Below are positions 33,981 through 39,835 of a stretch of 39,835 nucleotides of DNA, in pieces. Position numbers and translations under genes: made by a program. The notes beneath the pieces are model-generated. The model did not search any database. It was not told the origin of the DNA and was given only the letters and a program-made list of their open reading frames with translations. Each line of letters begins with the position of its first letter. The stretch's first letter is position 1. Origin of the DNA: Clostridium sp. CAG:451 (lineage in GTDB: Bacteria; Bacillota_I; Bacilli_A; RF39; UBA660); the NCBI GenBank assembly GCA_000438295.1, contig FR901078.1, forward strand, positions 1-39,835, written 5' to 3'.

Positions 33981-34032
33981 AAAAAAAGAGGAGAAAGTAG
34001 TATTAGTAAAGTCTAAATACTACTGACTCCTC
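33981..34032 (-). terminator. Promoter-proximal terminator in the recombinase leader
   Basis: On the minus strand GAGGAG + AGTAGTATT pairs with AATACTACT + CTCCTC (two-base internal loop), followed directly by T7 (33987-33981). It lies between the promoter (34124-34151) and the recombinase start (33963). GTAAAGTAGT just after it can compete for ACTACTTT of the stem, a possible antiterminator. Confidence 0.8.
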
Positions 34033-34123
34033 AAAACGTTAATTATTATAAAATTTTGTTTACATATATATTTTATCATAGATGTACCTCTCTTTCTAGA
34101 GAATACTCTTTCATTGGTTATTT

Positions 34124-34151
34124 ATAATATCATTTTTGAAAACAATGTCAA
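34124..34151 (-). promoter_or_regulatory. Promoter of the serine recombinase
   Basis: Minus-strand TTGACA (34151-34146), 16-base spacer, TATTAT (34129-34124) preceded by TGA. The predicted leader is ~155 nt. Confidence 0.65.
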
Positions 34152-34155
34152 TAGC

Positions 34156-34428
34156 TTACAAACTTTTAATATATTCTTGTAAGTCACTAATATTAATGTG
34201 TTTTTGTAAGTTTTCTACATATACATCTTTGTTATGATTAAATGCAAGAAAAGTAGTACTTTTAATTATTATTTTATTTGGCTCAATATAATTAATATTT
34301 GTTTTTTCAATTTTACGAATAGAACCGTTAATAAAAATTGGTTTAACATTACAAAAATCACAAATAAATTGAATCTTTGATTGAAGTTCTTCGTCAATTG
34401 GAACTTCTTTTGTAATAATATTTAACAT
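34156..34428 (-). CDS. Small CxxC protein, paralogue 2
   Basis: 90 aa; homologous to the 93-aa protein at 24443-24724, sharing FICDFCNVKP, INGSIRKIEKTN, YIEPNKIIIK and TTFLAFN. It starts 15 bases after the helix-turn-helix gene on the same strand and is the last gene before the recombinase promoter. The strong conservation between the two copies suggests selection for an element function such as control of excision or copy number. Unrecognised family. Confidence 0.7.
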   Translation of the reverse strand: MLNIITKEVPIDEELQSKIQFICDFCNVKPIFINGSIRKIEKTNINYIEPNKIIIKSTTFLAFNHNKDVYVENLQKHINISDLQEYIKSL

Positions 34429-34443
34429 AAATAAAATCCTTTC

Positions 34444-34713
34444 TTATCTTAAATCTTCATCCCATTCAGTATATGGAACAGGAGCAACTATTAATTTTTT
34501 AGATTCTGAATCGTACTTAATATATTTGTTGATTCTTAGTTCCAGTAAAGCATCTTTTATTGTTTCTTTATTATCAGTACAATATTTTTGAATGTCTAAT
34601 CCAATAATTCCATCATTAAATAAAATAATAGTTAAGAAACCTTTAGCATTTAAAGATAAGTTTTTATCTGTTAAATATTTCATTGTTGACTTGTAAACAT
34701 TAAATTGTTTCAT
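34444..34713 (-). CDS. Helix-turn-helix protein of the mobile element
   Basis: 89 aa from ATG 34713, behind AAGGATGGTG; the open frame begins at 34758, upstream of that site. The segment YLTDKNLSLNAKGFLTIILF matches the start of helix-turn-helix proteins of Bacillota conjugative and mobilizable elements (DKNLSLKAKG motif), which often regulate or initiate element replication. It is shorter than usual. The structured RNA copy 3 forms its leader. Confidence 0.65.
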   Translation of the reverse strand: MKQFNVYKSTMKYLTDKNLSLNAKGFLTIILFNDGIIGLDIQKYCTDNKETIKDALLELRINKYIKYDSESKKLIVAPVPYTEWDEDLR

Positions 34714-34758
34714 TATTTTCACCATCCTTTCTTTTTTGGATGGATGATTTATAAACAC

Positions 34759-34886
34759 AAAAAAATCATTCTTTCGAATGATTCATATATGTAAGTTCGG
34801 ATTTTCCGAACAGATTCCTCAATGGAGCCTTAACTATGCACGTTTACCAAATTAAGACTATAAGATTTGATTAAATCTCTCTGATA
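34759..34886 (-). ncRNA. Structured RNA / leader, copy 3
   Basis: The minus-strand extended -10 TGATACAAT (34892-34900) gives a start near 34886. Hairpin 1 is AGATTT/AAATCT, hairpin 2 CTTAAT...GTTAAG, then GGCTCCATT (34821-34829). An extra hairpin GTTCGG/CCGAAC (34795-34811) and a terminator ATCATTC/GAATGAT into T7 (34759-34765) follow. It precedes the helix-turn-helix/CxxC operon by ~45 bases. The sequence differs from copies 1 and 2 but the layout is the same. Confidence 0.5.
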
Positions 34887-34943
34887 AATTAATTGTATCA
34901 TTTGTTTTTTTAAAATGAAATTATACAAAATCTTTATTACATA

Positions 34944-34952
34944 TGATATAAT
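34944..34952 (+). promoter_or_regulatory. Extended -10 promoter of the right flank
   Basis: TGATATAAT, followed by GAGGTG at 34962-34967 and ATG 34972. Confidence 0.6.
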
Positions 34953-34971
34953 TCTTATAGTGAGGTGCGTT

Positions 34972-35459
34972 ATGAAAAATAAAAAAATAATAAGAAATAC
35001 ATAATTATTGGTGTTATATGTTTATTTGTGGTGTTATTTTTAATAATTTTATTTGTAAATAAAATTGATGATGATTTTAGTTTTAAAACAATATCTAGTA
35101 CTTGTGATGCTTTTAATATTTCTGGTAGTATTGCTTATAATGATAAGAAAAGTGCTATTTATATTACCAATATTAAGTATTGTGGCGGAGATGATACTAA
35201 AGAATATGAAAAAATAGAATGCATGTTATATGAGTCACATGAGGATGTAGAAAAAAGGATTAGTTCTTATGAATATAGTGATGGTAAGAAAATTAAATTA
35301 GAAAAGTTTTTAGAAAATGTTACTTTTACAGTTAATAATTATAAAAAAACTTGTGATGAACATAATAATTTATATTTGTTAATAAATGCAATTGATAGTA
35401 GTAAAAATATAACTACTTATAAAGTACCACTTGAAACACAAAGTATATGTGCTAAATAA
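34972..35459 (+). pseudogene. Membrane-anchored protein with frameshift at an A7 run
   Basis: A promoter, GAGGTG and ATG 34972 start the frame MKNKKIIRNT-stop. One extra A in the A7 run at 34981-34987 would give MKNKKNNKKYIIIGVICLFV, joining the long frame whose first in-frame start is only the GTG at 35028, inside the membrane segment. The restored protein would be ~162 aa: an N-terminal anchor and an external domain with paired Cys (SSTCDAF, KYCGG, IECML, KKTCDEH, SICAK). Explanations are a homopolymer sequencing error, phase variation by slippage, transcriptional slippage, or true decay. Probably in an operon with the next gene. Confidence 0.7.
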
Positions 35460-35473
35460 AGGAATTGATAATT

Positions 35474-36316
35474 ATGAAGAAAAAAATTAATGTACAAAAA
35501 TTAATAAAAATGGCTTATAAAGAAACTAAAAGAAGTTCTTTAGCTATATATTTAATATTAAGATTTTTGGTTATATTATGTATGATCTTACAAATACTAA
35601 GAGGAAATTTTAATAATGCTTTACTCTGTTTATTATCACTTGTCTTATTATTTGCTCCATTATTTATTCAAAATAAATATGAAATAACATTACCTGCTGG
35701 TTTAGAGATTAGTATTTATTTGTTTATTTTCTCTTCAGAAATACTTGGAGAAATAAATAATTTTTATGGTATAATTCCTCATTGGGATACTTGTTTGCAC
35801 ACTATTAATGGTTTTTTAGCCACTGCGGTTGGCTTTTCATTAGTGGATTTACTTAATAAAAATAGTAAAGATATTAATTTATCCCCATTTTATCTGTGTT
35901 TAGTTGCTTTTAGTTTTTCAATGACTATTGGTACTTTATGGGAGTTTTTTGAATATGGAGGAGATAAATTTTTAAAGTTTGATATGCAAAAAGATACTAT
36001 TATTACAAGTGTATCTTCGGTTGCAATGAATCCTAGTGGTGAAAATAAACCTGTTATTTTAGATAATATTGGTAAAACTTTAATATATGATACTGATGGT
36101 AATTTACTTTATACTGTTAATGATGGTTATTTAGATATTGGTTTAAATGATACGATGAAGGATTTATTTGTTAATTTTATCGGTGCTGTTTGTTTTAGTA
36201 TTTTTGCTTATATAGGACTTAAAAACAATAGAAAAAGTTCTGTTGTTAAAAAGTTTGCTCCTACGAAAGGAAAAAGAAAAATGGCTGAATCTGTTAAAAA
36301 TAGGTTAAATAAGTAA
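35474..36316 (+). CDS. YjdF-like (DUF2238) membrane protein
   Basis: 280 aa from ATG 35474; a TTG at 35465 is nearer the AAGGA site but less likely. About six membrane segments. The signature HWDTCLHTINGFLATAVGFSL (~108-128) and TIGTLWEFFEYGGD (~165-178) are typical of DUF2238/YjdF membrane proteins. The C-terminal part has an inserted external domain (~185-230) before the last helix. Sits ahead of an ABC transporter operon. Function unknown in the family. Confidence 0.75.
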   Translation: MKKKINVQKLIKMAYKETKRSSLAIYLILRFLVILCMILQILRGNFNNALLCLLSLVLLFAPLFIQNKYEITLPAGLEISIYLFIFSSEILGEINNFYGIIPHWDTCLHTINGFLATAVGFSLVDLLNKNSKDINLSPFYLCLVAFSFSMTIGTLWEFFEYGGDKFLKFDMQKDTIITSVSSVAMNPSGENKPVILDNIGKTLIYDTDGNLLYTVNDGYLDIGLNDTMKDLFVNFIGAVCFSIFAYIGLKNNRKSSVVKKFAPTKGKRKMAESVKNRLNK

Positions 36317-36330
36317 AATGGAGGATTATT

Positions 36331-37032
36331 ATGGCTTATATAGAATTTAAAAATGTAAATAAAGTGTATAAAATGGGTGAAGTTGAAATAAAAGCTTTAT
36401 CTAATACATCTTTTGAAATAGAAAAAGGAGAACTTGTTTGTATTTTAGGTCCTTCTGGGGCTGGTAAAACAACTTGTTTAAATATTTTGGGAGGTATGGA
36501 TACTTTAACAAGTGGAAATGTTTATGTTGATGGTAAATGTGTTAATAAATTAACTGGTAAGAATTTAATAAAGTATCGAAGAAATGATATTGGTTTTGTT
36601 TTTCAATTTTATAATTTAATACAAAATTTAACTGTTATTGAAAATGTAGAGCTTGCCACTCAGCTTTGTAAAAATTCTTTAAAACCAGAGGAAATATTAA
36701 ATAAAGTTGGACTTAGAGATAGAATGAATAATTTTCCAGCTCAACTTAGTGGGGGAGAACAACAAAGGGTTGCAATTGCTAGAGCTATTTGTAAAAATCC
36801 TAAGCTTTTGTTATGTGATGAACCTACGGGGGCCTTAGATTATAAAACCGGTAAACAAATACTTAAATTGCTTCAAGATACATGTAGATTAGAACATATG
36901 ACGGTTGTAATTATTACACATAACTCTGCGATTAGTCCAATGGCTGATAAAGTTATAAAGTTTAAAAATGGTTCTGTTAGTGATATCATTATTAATGAAA
37001 AACCTATGGATATAAAGGATATTGAGTGGTAA
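36331..37032 (+). CDS. ABC transporter ATPase (MacB/LolD type)
   Basis: 233 aa. Walker A is GPSGAGKTT (40-48), the Q loop lies in FVFQFYNLI, the signature is LSGGEQQR (139-146) and Walker B LLLCDEPTGALD (159-170), followed by an H loop in VIITHN. The sequence belongs to the MacB/LolD/FtsE-like group that energises FtsX-type permeases for efflux of antimicrobial peptides or for envelope tasks. The next gene, 1 base later, encodes the matching permease. Confidence 0.95.
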   Translation: MAYIEFKNVNKVYKMGEVEIKALSNTSFEIEKGELVCILGPSGAGKTTCLNILGGMDTLTSGNVYVDGKCVNKLTGKNLIKYRRNDIGFVFQFYNLIQNLTVIENVELATQLCKNSLKPEEILNKVGLRDRMNNFPAQLSGGEQQRVAIARAICKNPKLLLCDEPTGALDYKTGKQILKLLQDTCRLEHMTVVIITHNSAISPMADKVIKFKNGSVSDIIINEKPMDIKDIEW

Positions 37033-37033
37033 A

Positions 37034-39469
37034 ATGAAAACTATGTTATTTAAACATATATTTATGAAGATAAAGCAAAATTATAAAAGGTTTTTATCTT
37101 TATTATCTATGGCCCTTCTTGGAATTGGTTTTTATGCAGGGATTGAAGCTTGCAGTCCAGATATACTTAAAACTTTAGATAAGTTTTATGATGATAATAA
37201 TGTTTATGATATAAAAGTTGTTTCTAATCTTGGACTTGATGATAAAGATATAAATAGTTTATCTAAAATAGGTGGATTTGATAAAGTAATTGGTTCATAT
37301 GAAACAGATACTTATTTAAAGTTAAATAATGAACAATATGTTGTTAAAGTAATGGGGTTAAATAATAGTATTAATAAAGTTTATTTAGAAAATGGTAGTT
37401 TACCTAATGGTAATAATGAAATTGTTGTTGAAAAAAAGATGCTTTTAGATAATAATTTAAGTATTGGAGATTCTATTAATATTTTGGGTAGTAATAAAAA
37501 AATAGTAGGAACTGTTATAAGTCCTTTGTATTTTTCTTCTGAAAGACCTAGTACTAATTTAGGTAGTGGTAAAGTTAATTATTATGCTTATACTTTGGAA
37601 GATGTATTAAAAAGTGATTATTATAGTGCTATTTATATAACTTTAAATAATACTAAAAATATGCTAACTAATAGTAAAGAATATAAAAATGTTATTGATG
37701 ATGCTATTAATAAGATTGATGTTATAAAAAAAGAAAGAGAAGATGAAAAATATAATGAGTTATATGACATAAGTATAAATGAAAATGAACTTGTTAAACC
37801 ACATTGGTATCTTTACGATAGGTTAGATAATAATTCATATAAAGAACTAATTAATGCAAGTGATAATATAAAGAATTTAGGAAATGTTTTTCCTTTAATA
37901 TTTTTTGTAATTGCTGTTTTAGTTAGTCTTATTTCAATGATGAGGATGATTGAAGAAGATAGAACTGAAAATGGTACATTAAAATCTTTGGGTTATAATA
38001 ATTTTTATATTACTTTAAAATATGTTATTTATTCACTTTTAGCAACTGTTATTGGGGGTATTTTAGGTGTTTTTATTGGTTCTTATTCAATTCCTTATGT
38101 TATTTGGAATATTTATAAAAAATTATTTAATATACCGATATTTATATATTCAATTAATAGTGCATATAATATGATTGGTTTTTGGATATGTATATTATGT
38201 ATTTGTGGTACAGCATGTTTTATATGTATTTATAATTTAAAAGATGTTCCTGCAAATTTAATGAGACCTAAAGTACCTAAATCTGGTAGAAAAATATTAC
38301 TTGAAAAAATATCATTTATTTGGAAAAGACTTAAATTTTCTGATAAAATAACTATTAGAAATATTTTTAGATATAAATCTAGAGTCTTAACAACTATTTT
38401 GGGAATTGCTGGATGTACAGCACTTATTTTGGCAGGTTTTGGTTTAAAAGATTCTATTAAAAATATAAATGATTATCAATATAGTAAAATATTTAAATAT
38501 GATAAAATGATGATTATTAATGAAAATGGTGATTATGAAAAGTTACTTAATAAAATTAATAATGAAGAAATTGTTAATAAAGCAGTAGATGTTAATTATC
38601 AAAGTATTAGTGTTTTAAAAGGTGATATAAAACAAGATGTATCTTTGATAGTACCAAATGATTTTAATAGGTTTAATGAGGTTGTTTCTTTAATTGATTA
38701 TAAGAATGAAGATAAAATTTATGATGATATATTAGATGATAGTTGTGTAATTAGTGAAAAAACTGCGAAACTTTTAAATGTATCTATCGGAGATGATATT
38801 ACTTTACTTGATAATGAAAATAATAGTTATACTATAAAAGTATCTTATATTGTTAAAAATTATATTAATCAGTATATGTACGTAAATAAGAATACTTATA
38901 ATAGTTTGTTTGGTAATTATAAAGTAAATTCTTTTCTAATAGATTTAAATGAGTGTACTTCAGATGATAGTAATGATTTTGATATGAAGTATATTGCTAG
39001 TAAGGATGCTGTTTCTATTATTAATAATAGTGATGTGAAAGATGCGTTAAATGATATGTTATCATCTATTGATTCTATAGTGGCTATTTTAATTATTGCA
39101 GCAGCAATGTTAGCTTTTGTGGTTTTATACAATTTGTCTAATATAAATATTAGTGAAAGAAAAAGGGAAATAGCTACACTTAAAGTGTTAGGTTTTTATG
39201 TTAAAGAAGTTGATAAATATATAAATAGAGAAACTATTATATTGACAATACTTGGCATATTAATTGGTCTTTCATCTGGCTCTTATTTATGTCATTATAT
39301 TATTTCTACTTGTGAACCTGATTATTTAATGTTTGATAGAGAAGTGTTTCTTTTAAGTTATGTTTTTTCAGCTTTAATTACTATTATTTTTACTGTTATT
39401 GTTATTGTTGTGACCCATTTTAATTTAAAGAATATTGATATGGTTGAATCTTTAAAGAATGTTGAATAG
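37034..39469 (+). CDS. ABC transporter permease (FtsX/MacB type, large)
   Basis: 811 aa from ATG 37034; an in-frame TTG at 37022 overlaps the ATPase gene. One membrane segment near the N-terminus (~20-40), an external domain (~45-270) with a MacB-like periplasmic-core pattern, FtsX-type three-helix block (~280-410), a second external domain (~460-660) and a second FtsX block (~680-805). This duplicated layout is that of large Bacillota FtsX permeases used in peptide resistance or lipoprotein handling. No two-component genes are adjacent. Substrate unknown. Confidence 0.9.
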   Translation: MKTMLFKHIFMKIKQNYKRFLSLLSMALLGIGFYAGIEACSPDILKTLDKFYDDNNVYDIKVVSNLGLDDKDINSLSKIGGFDKVIGSYETDTYLKLNNEQYVVKVMGLNNSINKVYLENGSLPNGNNEIVVEKKMLLDNNLSIGDSINILGSNKKIVGTVISPLYFSSERPSTNLGSGKVNYYAYTLEDVLKSDYYSAIYITLNNTKNMLTNSKEYKNVIDDAINKIDVIKKEREDEKYNELYDISINENELVKPHWYLYDRLDNNSYKELINASDNIKNLGNVFPLIFFVIAVLVSLISMMRMIEEDRTENGTLKSLGYNNFYITLKYVIYSLLATVIGGILGVFIGSYSIPYVIWNIYKKLFNIPIFIYSINSAYNMIGFWICILCICGTACFICIYNLKDVPANLMRPKVPKSGRKILLEKISFIWKRLKFSDKITIRNIFRYKSRVLTTILGIAGCTALILAGFGLKDSIKNINDYQYSKIFKYDKMMIINENGDYEKLLNKINNEEIVNKAVDVNYQSISVLKGDIKQDVSLIVPNDFNRFNEVVSLIDYKNEDKIYDDILDDSCVISEKTAKLLNVSIGDDITLLDNENNSYTIKVSYIVKNYINQYMYVNKNTYNSLFGNYKVNSFLIDLNECTSDDSNDFDMKYIASKDAVSIINNSDVKDALNDMLSSIDSIVAILIIAAAMLAFVVLYNLSNINISERKREIATLKVLGFYVKEVDKYINRETIILTILGILIGLSSGSYLCHYIISTCEPDYLMFDREVFLLSYVFSALITIIFTVIVIVVTHFNLKNIDMVESLKNVE

Positions 39470-39483
39470 TATTTGATGATTAT

Positions 39484-39642
39484 ATGGTTATCCATGTACA
39501 TAAAACTAGCAATTATGATGATGGTGAGTTACTAAAGAAAGAAAAAACTAAATCAACTTCTGGTAAAGCTGCATACAATGAAAAAGGCATCTTTGCTTGT
39601 TATTTGGATAACAATGATAAAGTATTAAGATTTTATAAATAA
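39484..39642 (+). CDS. Small ORF, possibly a gene remnant
   Basis: 52 aa with a hydrophilic start (MVIHVHKTSNYDDGELLKKE) and an ordered-looking end, GIFACYLDNNDKVLRFYK. It has no ribosome-binding site and the frame is open for several codons upstream. It is more likely the 3' remnant of a larger gene than an intact one. Lies 15 bases after the permease. Confidence 0.35.
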   Translation: MVIHVHKTSNYDDGELLKKEKTKSTSGKAAYNEKGIFACYLDNNDKVLRFYK

Positions 39643-39676
39643 TTTTATTGTTAAATAGATTACAATTTGCTGGTGA

Positions 39677-39708
39677 GATTAGTTTGAAATATAACTAGTC
39701 TTTTTTTT
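39677..39708 (+). terminator. Intrinsic terminator of the ABC operon
   Basis: GATTAGTT (39677-39684) pairs with AACTAGTC (39693-39700), one G-U pair, followed by T8. Confidence 0.75.
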
Positions 39709-39780
39709 GAAAGTAAATTTATTGTTATTTTTTTAATTCTTTTGCTTCTATATTTAATATAAAAGGGGCTTCTTTATATA

Positions 39781-39810
39781 ACAAAAAAACTAATCCATTT
39801 CAGATTAGTT
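39781..39810 (-). terminator. Terminator of a minus-strand gene beyond the right edge
   Basis: On the minus strand AACTAATC (39810-39803) pairs with GATTAGTT (39795-39788), running into a T-rich tail (39789-39783 complement). It implies a minus-strand gene to the right of the window. Confidence 0.65.
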
Positions 39811-39835
39811 ATTTATCAAAACTCGAAAAGTTCGA

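Larger units (their letters stand above)
18838..34925. mobile_element. Defence island of Tn4451-like mobilizable elements
   Basis: Between the chromosomal antiporter and the YjdF/ABC cluster lies a block with CBASS, a Sau3AI-type restriction-modification pair, a HEPN/nuclease pair, a MobV relaxase, a large serine recombinase and a helix-turn-helix protein. The recombinase plus MobV combination is that of Tn4451-type mobilizable transposons. A second copy of the small CxxC gene, an oriT-like remnant (near 24345-24400) and a relaxase-like tail (23589-23651) mark a second, decayed element. The outer limits are approximate: AAATTAATTGTAT occurs at both 18838-18850 and 34886-34898, and TGAAATTATA at 18855-18864 and 34916-34925. 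Confidence 0.6.

Overview
The window is strongly AT-rich, uses the standard bacterial code (TGA is a true stop: for example the gene ending at 12511 stops on TGA and overlaps the next start), and has strong Shine-Dalgarno sites and many extended -10 (TGnTATAAT) promoters. SipW/TasA-type surface proteins, BspA-like repeats, a CotD-like spore-coat protein and the Sau3AI-type and MobV/large-serine-recombinase families point to a low-GC Bacillota bacterium, probably an uncultured gut member of the Bacilli. That placement is inference; there is no rRNA gene here.

Left chromosomal part (1-18,830). A BspA-like surface protein cut by the window edge, a HerA/VirB4-like ATPase, fmt, two membrane-anchored unknowns, and a TasA-like surface protein whose 3' end looks like an exchangeable cassette. 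Then come ffh, a protein-kinase-like gene tail to tail with it, a CotD-like coat protein, an ASCH protein, two transglutaminase-like proteins, tRNA-Pro(TGG) and tRNA-Arg(ACG), uvsE, several envelope proteins, and a yybP-ykoY (Mn2+) riboswitch ahead of a Ca2+/cation antiporter.

Accessory island (about 18,830-34,930). This is a defence island carried on Tn4451-like mobilizable elements. In order it holds a PD-(D/E)xK-like orphan, a CBASS pair (2TM-SAVED effector plus CD-NTase with a C-terminal sensor domain), two unrecognised genes, a decayed gene, and a small CxxC protein. A PD-(D/E)xK-like plus HEPN-like operon follows, then a Sau3AI-type restriction-modification pair with a small membrane protein, a MobV relaxase with a nearby oriT-like region, a large serine recombinase, a second small CxxC protein and a helix-turn-helix protein. 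The small CxxC protein, an oriT-like remnant and a relaxase-like tail each occur twice, so the island looks like at least two related elements inserted side by side.

The most unusual signal is regulatory. Three copies of a structured ~100-130 nt RNA (two with 72 identical bases) lie at the module boundaries. Each has an extended -10 promoter, two hairpins whose pairing is kept while the sequence changes, a GGCTCC motif and an intrinsic terminator. In addition, the CBASS operon, the HEPN/nuclease operon, the serine recombinase and the decayed gene each appear to have an intrinsic terminator between promoter and start codon. This suggests island-wide control by attenuation or antitermination.

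Right chromosomal part (34,930-39,835). A membrane-anchored protein whose frame is broken at an A7 run, a YjdF-like membrane protein, an ABC transporter of the MacB/FtsX type, and a small remnant ORF.
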